64,000 nucleotides of DNA from NCBI GenBank assembly GCA_944376715.1, contig CALWDO010000006.1:32140-96139 (forward strand), read 5' to 3'. The notes beneath the pieces are model-generated. The model did no database searches. It saw nothing but the letters and a program-made list of their open reading frames with translations, and was not told the origin of the DNA. Shown here in pieces: positions 18,056 to 26,806 of this stretch; within the stretch, counting starts at the first letter, position 1, and each line of letters opens with the position of its first letter. The stretch is from an uncultured Lachnoclostridium sp. (GTDB taxonomy: Bacteria; Bacillota; Clostridia; Lachnospirales; Lachnospiraceae). The translations under genes and the position numbers were made by a program.

Positions 18056-20425
18056 CTAAAGATTCTCAAAAGAGGCGCTTGCGGGCACCCAGATTCCTGC
18101 TTCTCCCCAGGGCTGTTCCATCCGGATGCTGACAGATCCCTGATCAGAAAAGATAATCTGCAGCGTTATTCGAGCAGGAGTTCCCGTGATCATCCCCGTC
18201 CTGCGGATTTCCACATCATCCGAAAGATTTAAAAGGCTGCGGGCCGCTTCCTCCGGATTGAAAAGCCGACTGTATACCTCCGACTCCGGGTTCTGCATCG
18301 CATTGTTATTCAGCGCTTCTCCCAGCCCGTTGGAGGTATAATCCATCCGGGTCGCGCTGATGATTCCATCCGGATATGCCTGGAAATATTCCGCCGCAGT
18401 GGAGATCTGATCCAGATACTGCAGTTCCTCTCCGATCGCCTGGTATGCGCCATTTACATAAACCAGGGAAAGGCTCTCCCGCCATACCTCCATATGCGGC
18501 GTGGAGTCCATGGCATAATAGAGGATCTCTATGCCGTTTTCATCCGCTTCCAGAATCCGGTAGTTCATAGCTCCTGTCTCTTTTGCCCACGGCCAGGGGC
18601 TGGAATCTCCAAAAGCTTCCGGCACATCCGCATACAGAAGACCGTCTTCTTCCATTTTCTCCTGTACAGACTGTGCCGACAAAGCCCGGATCGTCGTTCC
18701 GTCTCTTCTCGTAAACGCGTCCGGCCATCTCTGTGCAAAGGAGTTTGTTTCATCCTGCGACAGTTCTGTTACAGTCTGTTCATATTCTTCCAGACCATAT
18801 TTCTCTGTCAGTTCGTCCTCCGAACGGTCCGACAGCACCATGCGCACCAGTACCGCCCTGTCTATCCCGTCGAAATATTCATTCCACTCTTCCCGGGGAT
18901 TTTCCGTCAGATATTCGCATCCGTAAGACACCGTCACATCACCGGCGCTGCGGAATTCTGCCGCCAGGACATACTCTTTGTCCTTTTCTGTCCTGTGCAG
19001 CGCTCCATCATTCCAGAGCGCAGAATCAGCAAAACCCGTATTGCCCTCCAGCGGCGAAAAATAATAAGTTTCACGATCCGCTGCTTTTCCTTCTGTGATT
19101 TCCAGATAACTCCACAGCCCCCAGTCCCACTGCTGTCCGAACCGGACCGTCAGGTCCGCGTCTTCTCCTGCCGCTTTCAGTTCCTCCGGCCCCAGATACG
19201 ACACCTTATAGGATCCTTTCTTCTCTCCGTACTCATAAACCTCAAAATACAGCAGCAGTCCCGGCGTCTTTCCCGGGAGATCCATATGATAATCAGCCTC
19301 TAACGTATAGACAGCCGCTTTATCCGGATTTACTTCCACACGCATCTGCGCCGCGTCAGGCAGCGCGGTGCATCCGGCCAGCAGCGCACCGGTCAGAATA
19401 AGGAAAGAAGCTGCGAAAGGCACCGTCTTTGTGGACGGCGCGTCCACAAGAGCCTCCAGCCTGCGGCGCATCTTCCCATGACCGCCCCGCATGGCGGTGG
19501 CTCCGCATAGAGGCGATGGCCCTTTCTCCGCATATTCCAGAATTCTCAGCAGAGCCAGACCGTACGCTTTCTTCTCCTGCCCTTTACACCTCCTTACAAC
19601 GCCCTCGTCGCAGGCCAGTTCCGCGTCTTCCCGGGAACGGACTGCCCCTAACCACACCAAGGGATGCCACCAGTAGACAACGCAGAGCAGCACTCTCACA
19701 AATGACCAGATATGGTCTTTCTGACGATAATGCTCCGCCTCATGCCACAGCGCATAGCGGCGCACTTCTTCATCTTCCCATATGGCGCTGCTCATCAAAA
19801 TACACGGACGGAGAACTCCAAACAGGCAGGGCGTTCCCGGAATCTCCCCCACATATACCGGGAGTCTGCCGCCCTTCTTTATTTGACATCTGGTAGATGC
19901 CATTTTCTTTAATTTCCAATTGCTCCAGAATGCGTATGCTCCCAAAACCACGCTGCCGCACACCCATATGATTCCCGCCGCGAAAGTCCGGGACATTCCC
20001 TCCGGTATTCCGGCCTGCGGCTGCTGTAAGGCATTCGTCTCCTCTTCCTGCGCGGGCTGCGTTTCCCCGTCTGTCTGACCGTCCTCTTCCGGGGCCGCCG
20101 GAAGCGCCTCCCCTCCTGCGCCGGGGAGTTCCACATCCCGGCTCTCCTCTCCCGACGCGCTCCCCGCCGGAGTCCCACTGCCCTGTCCCGCAATGTCTCC
20201 TTCCCGAAATGTGTTCACCATATATTCAAACGCCGCATAGGGAAGACTCATCACGTTTCCTGTCGGAAGCTCCACCATACCAAAGGGAATCAGCAGGCGG
20301 ATCACCGGAAGGATCCACAGCACATATCTCGCTTTGGCAGAAAGCTGGTTCCTCCACTTCTTTTGAATCGCCAGCACCAACAGAACCAGCAGCCCGGCGC
20401 TGACAGCAAAATACCAGAATCTCAT
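18056..20425 (-). CDS. BlaR1/MecR1-type M56 metalloprotease sensor with an atypical ectodomain
   Basis: 789 aa, well above the roughly 590 aa of classical BlaR1. Several N-terminal membrane helices surround an M56 zinc-protease domain with HEAEH (His228, Glu229, His232) and third ligand Glu269 in DAELACDE. A membrane helix near 335-355, ending in a Cys, leads to a large external domain (about 355-789). That domain shows no SxxK/SxN/KTG set, so it is not a beta-lactamase-like penicillin sensor; the signal it senses is unknown. On signalling, such proteins cleave or trigger cleavage of the BlaI repressor. The start follows GAGGGGG, 12 bp after the blaI stop. Confidence 0.88.
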   Translation of the reverse strand: MRFWYFAVSAGLLVLLVLAIQKKWRNQLSAKARYVLWILPVIRLLIPFGMVELPTGNVMSLPYAAFEYMVNTFREGDIAGQGSGTPAGSASGEESRDVELPGAGGEALPAAPEEDGQTDGETQPAQEEETNALQQPQAGIPEGMSRTFAAGIIWVCGSVVLGAYAFWSNWKLKKMASTRCQIKKGGRLPVYVGEIPGTPCLFGVLRPCILMSSAIWEDEEVRRYALWHEAEHYRQKDHIWSFVRVLLCVVYWWHPLVWLGAVRSREDAELACDEGVVRRCKGQEKKAYGLALLRILEYAEKGPSPLCGATAMRGGHGKMRRRLEALVDAPSTKTVPFAASFLILTGALLAGCTALPDAAQMRVEVNPDKAAVYTLEADYHMDLPGKTPGLLLYFEVYEYGEKKGSYKVSYLGPEELKAAGEDADLTVRFGQQWDWGLWSYLEITEGKAADRETYYFSPLEGNTGFADSALWNDGALHRTEKDKEYVLAAEFRSAGDVTVSYGCEYLTENPREEWNEYFDGIDRAVLVRMVLSDRSEDELTEKYGLEEYEQTVTELSQDETNSFAQRWPDAFTRRDGTTIRALSAQSVQEKMEEDGLLYADVPEAFGDSSPWPWAKETGAMNYRILEADENGIEILYYAMDSTPHMEVWRESLSLVYVNGAYQAIGEELQYLDQISTAAEYFQAYPDGIISATRMDYTSNGLGEALNNNAMQNPESEVYSRLFNPEEAARSLLNLSDDVEIRRTGMITGTPARITLQIIFSDQGSVSIRMEQPWGEAGIWVPASASFENL

Positions 20426-20437
20426 ACGGCACCCCCT

Positions 20438-20812
20438 CTAATCCCCCAGACGGTCCAGGATCTTTTTCAGCTCTTCAATCTCCTCCTCCGATACCTTGCG
20501 CCCCTGTACGGCGTTGCTGACCATCAGCAGAAGATCCCCGTGATACACCCGTTCCATGATGGAATCCGTCTCCTCCCGGATCGTCTCTTCTCTGCTCCAT
20601 ACCGGAGAATAGGTCCGCACTTTCCCGCTTTCGTCTACAGAGACCGCTCCTTTTTCCAGCATCCGTTTCAGAAAAGATGTCACCGCATGGCGGCTCCAAC
20701 CTTTGACCGGCTCCAGAGCCTCGCAGATCTCCCGCAGCGAAGCCGGCGCGCGATCCCAGAGCACCTGCATAATGTACCATTCATTTTCGGATAAACCTGT
20801 AGGATATTTCAT
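20438..20812 (-). CDS. BlaI/MecI/CopY-family repressor
   Basis: 124 aa from the ATG at 20812, which follows GAGGGGG; an in-frame extension to 20869 lacks a site and would run through the promoter. The winged helix-turn-helix lies at about 1-70 (LSENEWYIMQVLW and a WSRHAVTSFLKRM recognition region), with a C-terminal dimerisation part. It is expected to repress its own operon with blaR1 until the sensor inactivates it. A perfect-armed palindrome sits just downstream of its -10 box. Confidence 0.93.
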   Translation of the reverse strand: MKYPTGLSENEWYIMQVLWDRAPASLREICEALEPVKGWSRHAVTSFLKRMLEKGAVSVDESGKVRTYSPVWSREETIREETDSIMERVYHGDLLLMVSNAVQGRKVSEEEIEELKKILDRLGD

Positions 20813-20837
20813 GTTATTCGTCCCCCTCTTTTGCATG

Positions 20838-20885
20838 TTAATCATTTGATTAATAATATTATACCACAAGATTTTGAAACCTCAA
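20838..20885 (-). promoter_or_regulatory. blaI promoter with palindromic operator
   Basis: On the minus strand TTGAGG (20880-20885), 16 bp, an extended -10 with TG, and TATAAT (20858-20863). Immediately downstream, TTAATCA-2-TGATTAA (20838-20853) is a palindrome with seven-base perfect arms covering the likely transcription start. This is the expected place for BlaI autorepression. Confidence 0.75.
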
Positions 20886-20910
20886 GAGTTTGTAACCATT
20901 TTATTAACAT

Positions 20911-20967
20911 AAAAACCGGCTGCTGTCGGATCCTGTTCAAAGCCAGGCCGGCAGCAGCCGGTTTTAA
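20911..20967 (-). terminator. Terminator after the XRE membrane regulator
   Basis: AACCGGCTGCTG (20914-20925) pairs perfectly with CAGCAGCCGGTT (20952-20963). On the minus strand it is followed by TTTTTAT. It ends transcription of the gene at 20982-21959. Confidence 0.85.
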
Positions 20968-20981
20968 CGTAATCTATTATG

Positions 20982-21959
20982 TTATTTTTTCTTCCAGATC
21001 CTCACAACCCCTGCCAGCGCTCCGTACAGGATGGCCGCCACCGGCCAGACGATCCAGGAAGTCTCCCAGGTCCAGGTCCACAGGCTGTATCCCACATACC
21101 CCGCCGTTACCAGACACCAGTAGACCGGGGCAATCTTATCCATGATCTTTCCTGTACGCTTGGCTTCCACGGTATAATCGCCTTCCTGAAGAAGCTGCCG
21201 GAAAGATCCCTGGATGATCCCGGCGCTGACAAACAGCCAGACGCCCGCCGCCACGCAGACCAGCAGGAAAATGAAGGATCCGATCTCGGCCATCTCAGTT
21301 CCCCACAATCCGTCTGTCAGCATCAGAGGAATAAATCCAAAGATACAAAGAGCGACCCCGCAGGCGATCTTCACCGTAAATACCGGAGCGTACGCTTCGC
21401 TCTTCTCCCTGACCATGCCTTCGATTCCGTAACTCAATTCAAAGACTTCTTTTTCCAGATATTCGTACTTCCCTATCTCTCTTCCAAAGATCAGGAACGA
21501 GACTACCGCCCCTGCTACGATCAGCAGCAGCGCCATCATACCGATGCCTGCCGCCAGATCTTCCGACATATCCAGCACGCCGTTTTCCGCCGCCCCGTTC
21601 AGAAACAAAAACAATACCGGAGAAAGGATGCAGGCTGCCACTCCTGACGCGATCTTCGCCGACGCGTCCCTGCGTACTTTCAGGAAATTCTGTGCTTCTT
21701 CCATCGTGACTTTGCGCGTCTTTTCTCCGTCCGGATTCCCCGATACAAAATCCTCTTCCGTCCGGTCGTCTTTCAGCAGGTAATCGGTACTCACTTCAAA
21801 AATCTCGCTCATCAGCAGGATCTTATCCAGATCCGGCACCGACATGGCGCTCTCCCATTTAGATACCGACTGCCGGGACACGTTCAGCTTCCCTGCCAGT
21901 TCCTCCTGGGACCATCCGTTTTTCTTCCTTAATTGCATAATCTTTTCTGCCAATATCAT
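20982..21959 (-). CDS. XRE-family helix-turn-helix protein with C-terminal membrane domain
   Basis: 325 aa, start after GAGGAGG. An N-terminal HTH_3 domain (about 5-60; WSQEELAGKLNVSRQSVSKWE) is followed by a polar linker and about six membrane helices (near 105-125, 135-160, 195-215, 225-250, 275-295 and 298-320). Such membrane-tethered Cro-like regulators are common in clostridia and often control a nearby operon; the signal is unknown. It has its own terminator and probably its own promoter. Confidence 0.88.
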   Translation of the reverse strand: MILAEKIMQLRKKNGWSQEELAGKLNVSRQSVSKWESAMSVPDLDKILLMSEIFEVSTDYLLKDDRTEEDFVSGNPDGEKTRKVTMEEAQNFLKVRRDASAKIASGVAACILSPVLFLFLNGAAENGVLDMSEDLAAGIGMMALLLIVAGAVVSFLIFGREIGKYEYLEKEVFELSYGIEGMVREKSEAYAPVFTVKIACGVALCIFGFIPLMLTDGLWGTEMAEIGSFIFLLVCVAAGVWLFVSAGIIQGSFRQLLQEGDYTVEAKRTGKIMDKIAPVYWCLVTAGYVGYSLWTWTWETSWIVWPVAAILYGALAGVVRIWKKK

Positions 21960-22073
21960 ATGAATCCTCCTCGCCGCTCTTTCAGGTTTCCATGCCCTTC
22001 ATGAGCTGTCTCTGTTGTACCTCAGCATAGCAGACAGCCCCCTGGCGCCGCAAGAAAGCGACCTTGGAAATCC

Positions 22074-22110
22074 GTCAACCGGCAGTTGCACTTTCTGCCG
22101 GCCGGTTGAC
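22074..22110. repeat. Inverted repeat after the CDF gene
   Basis: GTCAACCGG (22074-22082) pairs with CCGGTTGAC (22102-22110), with inner GGCAG/CTGCC pairing. It lies just past the stop of the CDF transporter gene. There is no T-run on either side, so it is at best an atypical terminator or mRNA 3' stabiliser. Confidence 0.5.
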
Positions 22111-22126
22111 ATGGGGCGGATTCCGG

Positions 22127-23293
22127 TCAAACGTAGCTTTGATCCACTTTAATTACACAGATATATGCCTGATTTTTCTCTTTTACTTTCTCCACCACAT
22201 AATTCAGCAGTTTATCCTGGTCCCCCTCATAATGAGGCGGTACCACCAGGTCGAACAGCACGTTCGTATGGGTATCTCCCGGCACCACGCGCAGATCATG
22301 GATACTCAGACGTTCATCATAGGCCTTCACCTGTTCGGTTATGTATTCCCGAAGTTCGCTGACTTCATTGTCTCCAGTCACAATCGGATCATAATGGATC
22401 ACCACCTGAAGATGATGCTGTTTCCAAAAGTCCCGTTCTATATTGTCGATCAGGTCATGCGCTTTCAAAGCGTCCATACCGGCGTCAAATTCAATATGCA
22501 GGGAAGCGAACTGATTTCCCGGTCCGTAATCATGCACCAGCAGATCATGCATACCCAGTACATTGGGATAACTCATCACCGTATCCTCGATCATCTTCAC
22601 CAGTTCCGGAGACGGGCTTTTCCCCAGAAGCGGATCCAGCGCGTCTTTCAACAGACCGTATCCGTTCCAGAGAATAAAGCCTGCCACCGCCACCGTCATC
22701 AGTCCGTCGATCCGCATGATCCCGGTGACTTCACACAATATGGCACCCACCAGTACCCCTGCCGTGGACAGACAGTCGTTGCGGGAATCCGCCGCCGTCG
22801 CCCTCAGAGTCTCCGAATCGATCATCTCTCCCATTTTCCTGTTGAATCCGCTCATCCAGAGTTTCAGCAGGATGGACGCCAGCATAATACATATGGAAAG
22901 CAGCCCGAATTCCGGCATATTCGGATGGATCACTTTAACAATTCCTTCTTTAGCCAGATTCAGGCCGATCGCCATGATCATCACGCATACTGCCATCCCC
23001 GCCAGGTATTCATACCGGGCATGACCAAACGGATGCTCTTCATCCGGTTTCTGTGCCCCCAGCCAGAACCCCAGCAGGCTGATCACACTGCTGCCGGCGT
23101 CGCTCAGATTGTTAAACGCGTCTGCCGCGATCGACATACTGCCCGAAATGGCTCCGGCAATAAATTTTCCTAAAAAGAGGAAGACGTTGCAGCAGATACC
23201 CACAATACCCGCCATGTTTCCGACTTTCGCCCTCCCTTCCGGAGTATTGGCGTCCGTCCCGCGCAAAAAGATTTTTGTCAATATGGATGTCAT
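22127..23293 (-). CDS. Cation diffusion facilitator (CDF) family metal exporter
   Basis: 388 aa. Six membrane helices are expected within about 25-215, followed by a cytoplasmic metal-binding domain (about 225-388). Metal-site motifs are visible: DAFNNLSDAGSS in helix 2, HPFGHARYEY between helices 2 and 3, and DSRNDCLSTAGV in helix 5. The pattern with Asp pairs is seen in Zn/Fe/Mn exporters; the metal cannot be decided. It likely uses the proton gradient to expel divalent metal. No metal regulator adjoins. Confidence 0.93.
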   Translation of the reverse strand: MTSILTKIFLRGTDANTPEGRAKVGNMAGIVGICCNVFLFLGKFIAGAISGSMSIAADAFNNLSDAGSSVISLLGFWLGAQKPDEEHPFGHARYEYLAGMAVCVMIMAIGLNLAKEGIVKVIHPNMPEFGLLSICIMLASILLKLWMSGFNRKMGEMIDSETLRATAADSRNDCLSTAGVLVGAILCEVTGIMRIDGLMTVAVAGFILWNGYGLLKDALDPLLGKSPSPELVKMIEDTVMSYPNVLGMHDLLVHDYGPGNQFASLHIEFDAGMDALKAHDLIDNIERDFWKQHHLQVVIHYDPIVTGDNEVSELREYITEQVKAYDERLSIHDLRVVPGDTHTNVLFDLVVPPHYEGDQDKLLNYVVEKVKEKNQAYICVIKVDQSYV

Positions 23294-23351
23294 AGTACAC
23301 CTCGATTTTCGCTTTTCTCTAAAGTATATCGCAGCCAGATGGCAAATACAA

Positions 23352-25064
23352 TCATAAATTCGGAATGCTTTTTTCTACGCACAGCTTTCCCCAGCCCACT
23401 GCCGTATTGGGATATTCCCGGAACGCCGGAAGGGGCTGCGCCCCTCGCTGCAGATAGGCCTTTACCTTCTCGCCATACAGATAAGGATCATTTCCATCTG
23501 TGATACCATGCTGCATCAAAAGCGCGGCCGCGCCGGTCACGAAAGGCGTCGCAAAAGAGGTCCCTGTCTGCCGTACATATCCGCCTCCCGGCGCCGCGGT
23601 CAAAATATTGGTGCCCGGCGCCACCAGAGAAGGTTTCCGGCCGTTCTCCCCTCTGCCGGAAAAATCCGCATACGCATCGGCCGACGCCCGGTACGCGCCG
23701 ACGGTGATCACTTTCTGCGCGGTGGAGGGGATCGTAAGAGTATTTGCCTCCACCGGATTCAGAAAGCGGGTATCCGCTCCCACCACCGAACTTCCCGGCA
23801 TCCACATCTGATACGTTCCCTCCACAATCCGGCGGGGTACCAGTCGGATACTCCAGATCCCGGAATCCACATATTCATTTTCAGGGATGAAGTCCAGATA
23901 GATTTCCTGGTTCACACTGTATGGACTGGGAGCTCCAAAGTAGACCAGTACCTCCGTATTTCCCATACGGTAGCGCTGCACCGGCGTTCCTTCATAAAAG
24001 GGTCCCACTGATATTCCATTCGGATGTACCAGATAAATATCAAATACATCCTCATAGTTTTTCCAGACTTGCAGGTTCATCACCAGTTCATAGGATCCCA
24101 CTGTAAATTCCACATTTTCCGTCCTGCCGTTCTGGAGCCTTCCGGATGTATGGCCGCCTCCCGCTCCTTCGTTGCCGCTGCCCACGCAGATTACGGACTT
24201 CCACAGGGCGCTTACATCATCAATGTATGTCTCCAGAAGGCTGCTTCCGGTATGGGAACCATAGGTGTTTCCAAAGCTGATGTTTACAGCCACCGGCATC
24301 CGGTACTCCTGCGCTTTCCGGATCACATAGTCCAGACCCTGCATCAGTTCCGTTGTCCTCGGAAATCCGTCTTCTCTGGGAGTCCCCAGTTTCACCGCTA
24401 ATATGTCGCTCTCATATGCCACTCCCTGATTTCCCGCCGCGATGGCAAGTACTCCGGTCCCATGTCCGCTAAGATCCCGGCTTTCCCGCAGTCCCTCCTC
24501 GCCCTGCGATACAGCTTCTCCATCTCCGGCCAGCACCGCGTCAATCTGTTCCCTGGTAAATTCACTTCCTATGTAATAGCCCTCCGGAGGATTTCCTGGT
24601 ATGCTCTGATCCCAGTATGCCAGGATCCGGCTGCTCCCATCCGGATTGCGGAACTCCTCATGTCTGTAATCCACACCGGAATCCAGCACGGCCACCAGGA
24701 TCCCCCGCCCGCTCAGAGAAAGCGGCGGCCGCTGCACCGGCGTCATGCAGGACGCCCTTTTCCCTTCTGTCCGCGCGAAAAACAGCCTTTTCGGTTTTTC
24801 AATATACTCTATCTCCGGACTTTGGGCCAGACTTTCAATTAATGACTCCGGAACCACCAGGATCGCATATTCATTAACCAGACGTGTCACACGTACGGCG
24901 TCCGGCACAGCGGCGTCCAGGTCTCCCGAATACTTCACGATCAGTTCCCAGGTCTTTTCCCGGGGATCGTACCCGGTCTCCAGCACCACGGATTTTCTCC
25001 GTTCCTCTTCCGTGGCCTCCAGCGCCAGATTCAGCTGATTCTCTATTTTCTGGTCATCCGTCAT
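23352..25064 (-). CDS. S8 subtilisin-like serine protease, CspA-like, without signal peptide
   Basis: 570 aa, start after AAGGGG. A prodomain-like region (1-110) precedes a subtilase core with Asp128 (LDSGVD), His201 (GHGTGV) and Ser504 (GTSFATPFV), so the triad is intact. A beta-rich insertion (about 330-430) matches the jelly-roll insert of Csp germination proteases. No signal peptide or wall anchor is seen, so it acts in the cytoplasm or spore. Related Csp proteins process cortex-lytic enzymes in clostridial spores. The nearby spore protein gene fits but does not prove a spore role, as this family is also expanded outside sporulation. Confidence 0.88.
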   Translation of the reverse strand: MTDDQKIENQLNLALEATEEERRKSVVLETGYDPREKTWELIVKYSGDLDAAVPDAVRVTRLVNEYAILVVPESLIESLAQSPEIEYIEKPKRLFFARTEGKRASCMTPVQRPPLSLSGRGILVAVLDSGVDYRHEEFRNPDGSSRILAYWDQSIPGNPPEGYYIGSEFTREQIDAVLAGDGEAVSQGEEGLRESRDLSGHGTGVLAIAAGNQGVAYESDILAVKLGTPREDGFPRTTELMQGLDYVIRKAQEYRMPVAVNISFGNTYGSHTGSSLLETYIDDVSALWKSVICVGSGNEGAGGGHTSGRLQNGRTENVEFTVGSYELVMNLQVWKNYEDVFDIYLVHPNGISVGPFYEGTPVQRYRMGNTEVLVYFGAPSPYSVNQEIYLDFIPENEYVDSGIWSIRLVPRRIVEGTYQMWMPGSSVVGADTRFLNPVEANTLTIPSTAQKVITVGAYRASADAYADFSGRGENGRKPSLVAPGTNILTAAPGGGYVRQTGTSFATPFVTGAAALLMQHGITDGNDPYLYGEKVKAYLQRGAQPLPAFREYPNTAVGWGKLCVEKSIPNL

Positions 25065-25189
25065 TTTAACACCCCTTTTCAGGCTATGCAGAGGAACAGT
25101 TTTTGTTTGTAAAAGAAACTTTAAGATTTATTTTTTAACAAATCTGTATTATAATGAAATCAACAAAAGAGAAACAACGGAGGCACCAT

Positions 25190-25819
25190 ATGGAACTTTC
25201 ATTTGGCGAACAGATCAAAATCCTTCTGAAAAGAAAAGGACTGACAATCAAAGAACTTGCAGATATGTATGAAGCGCAGACCGGCAAACCCATGTCCCGG
25301 CAAAATCTCACCCAGCGCCTGAAAAGAGATAATTTTCCGGAGCAGGATATGCACATCATCGCGGCGCTTCTGGGATATCAGGTGTCGATTCAACTGAATC
25401 CTGTGTCTATCCCCATGCCAGAATTTATACGCTCAGAATTTCCGGCCGCGTCGCCGGCTCCCATTCCTTCCGGAAGTATAGCTCCGGCTCCTCAGACTGT
25501 CCCTGTGCAGCCTGCCATGTCCGGCACAGCGCCTGCGGAAACTCCTTCTGAAGAATCGTCCGGGACTTCCAACAAGATCACTTTCCAGATCCCCGAGGCG
25601 TTCCGCAAAAGCAGGCCCCAGGGAGATATCAATCCGTTGACCGGCGAAGAGTATCTGACAAACACGGTCCGCCGTCACCCGGAGATGGAGGAATTTGTCC
25701 AGGTCTATGATCAGACCACCCATTCCTGGTCTGATGTAAGGGAAGATTATTTCTGGGAATTCCAGGATAAGAAAAAGCAGATGTTAGGCAAGGATTACCG
25801 CGCGCCGATCCTGATCTGA
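25190..25819 (+). CDS. Helix-turn-helix protein with proline-rich linker
   Basis: 209 aa. The ATG at 25190 follows CGGAGG; the upstream in-frame ATG at 25154 overlaps a TATAAT -10 box (25150-25155) and is unlikely. The N-terminus (about 1-65) looks like a Cro/XRE DNA-binding domain (FGEQIKILLKRKGLTIKELA), but the turn region carries a short insertion. A Pro/Ala/Ser linker (about 78-130) leads to a conserved-looking C-terminal segment that starts near 133 and contains INPLTGEEYLTNTVRRHPEM. I recognise no named family for the second half. It is divergent from the S8 protease gene, so it could regulate it. Confidence 0.75.
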   Translation: MELSFGEQIKILLKRKGLTIKELADMYEAQTGKPMSRQNLTQRLKRDNFPEQDMHIIAALLGYQVSIQLNPVSIPMPEFIRSEFPAASPAPIPSGSIAPAPQTVPVQPAMSGTAPAETPSEESSGTSNKITFQIPEAFRKSRPQGDINPLTGEEYLTNTVRRHPEMEEFVQVYDQTTHSWSDVREDYFWEFQDKKKQMLGKDYRAPILI

Positions 25820-25835
25820 CACTCGGCGCTGGGAA

Positions 25836-26042
25836 TCAGCCGGGATCTTTCTCTGATTTTTCCAGCGCTTTTTTTCTTCTGCTGATCATGCCGCCGATCT
25901 TTCCTGTCTCCTTGGAAGAAAGCGCTTTCCAGCCCCCTTCTCTTACCTTGTCCAGAAGTCCCAGCTCCTCCGCGATCTCATATTTTAACCGGTCGTGGGG
26001 CTCCAGTTTTTCAAACTCTACGGTACGTTTCATTTCCATCAT
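25836..26042 (-). CDS. Alpha/beta-type small acid-soluble spore protein
   Basis: 68 aa from the ATG at 26042, which follows AGGAGAG; GTG 26093 and ATG 26084 would add 14-17 residues unlike the family. The segments KYEIAEELGLLDKV and SSKETGKIGGMISRRKK are the two conserved parts of alpha/beta SASPs, which coat and protect spore DNA; the E|TGKIGG site is where the germination protease Gpr would cut. The Gly-Trp before the second segment marks the clostridial minor SASP subgroup. This is the clearest evidence that the organism forms endospores. Confidence 0.9.
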   Translation of the reverse strand: MMEMKRTVEFEKLEPHDRLKYEIAEELGLLDKVREGGWKALSSKETGKIGGMISRRKKALEKSEKDPG

Positions 26043-26161
26043 TTTACACTCTCCTATATCCGGAGTATTCCCGTTCCCTTTCATCTTATTCACCCCTTTC
26101 CAAATTCTCTTTACAGCCCTGGTTCCAACCTATATAATCTTTTCAAAAGGGAGGCGTCTCA

Positions 26162-26626
26162 ATGAAGCTCAAAAAAACAAAATTTGCCGTTGTTCTGAAT
26201 ATTCTGTGCCTGATCCAGCTTATCGGCATGATTTTATTCCTTCTTATCTGCTGGTCCCATATTCCGCAGCAGATCCCCATGCATTATGACCTGGCGGGAA
26301 ATATCACGCGATGGGGAAGCAGGAAAGAACTGATCCTCTTTCCTGTCCTGGCATGGATCACGTACCTGCCGGTCACGCTCGTGGAACAATTCCCGCAGAT
26401 CTGGAATACAGGCGTCCAGGTCACAGATCATAACCGGTCACGGGTATATACTGCCATCCTTCATATGACCAGCTCTCTGAAATTCCTCATCACCTGCCTG
26501 TTCACTTATTCCATCCTTCAGACGGCTCTGATGCTGGAGATTCCCTCCTGGTTTTTCTTCGCCGTCGGAGTGCTTCTGGCCGGCGACATCGGTTATTGGA
26601 TGTACCGGCTCTGGAAATGCAGATAA
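26162..26626 (+). CDS. DUF1648-containing small membrane protein
   Basis: 154 aa, start after GGGAGG. Four membrane helices are visible (near 9-30, 60-75, 100-120 and 125-145). The first external loop carries the DUF1648 signature: HIPQQIPMHYDLAGN followed by RWGSRKELI. DUF1648 occurs in SdpI-like immunity proteins and in stand-alone membrane proteins; function here is unknown. No toxin partner is visible nearby. Confidence 0.82.
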   Translation: MKLKKTKFAVVLNILCLIQLIGMILFLLICWSHIPQQIPMHYDLAGNITRWGSRKELILFPVLAWITYLPVTLVEQFPQIWNTGVQVTDHNRSRVYTAILHMTSSLKFLITCLFTYSILQTALMLEIPSWFFFAVGVLLAGDIGYWMYRLWKCR

Positions 26627-26731
26627 AGGTTGTAGTTTACATGGGAAACAGGCGAATTGCCTGAGATGCAGAATCTTATAAGAAAAGATTATCATGCGGG
26701 CAGGGAAAATGCAACTTGTATTTATTCTTCA

Positions 26732-26794
26732 TCCGGCAGAAATTGTGATTTTCCATGCTGAAGGAAACCAGTGCCAAGCAGTTTTTCTGCCGGA
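26732..26794. repeat. Long-arm inverted repeat in an intergenic region
   Basis: TCCGGCAGAAA (26732-26742) and TTTCTGCCGGA (26784-26794) are perfect 11-bp arms enclosing 41 nt that could fold further (CTGC/GCAG). The region 26627-26806 lies between a plus-strand and a minus-strand gene whose 3' ends face each other. It may be a bidirectional terminator or a structured RNA, but there is no clear T-run. Confidence 0.5.
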
Positions 26795-26806
26795 CAAAAA
26801 TTAAAA

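Noticed and set aside
26655-26700. CTGAGATGCAG stretch resembling part of a TPP riboswitch
   Set aside because: The second conserved TPP arm is absent and the downstream gene is not a thiamine gene and is on the other strand.
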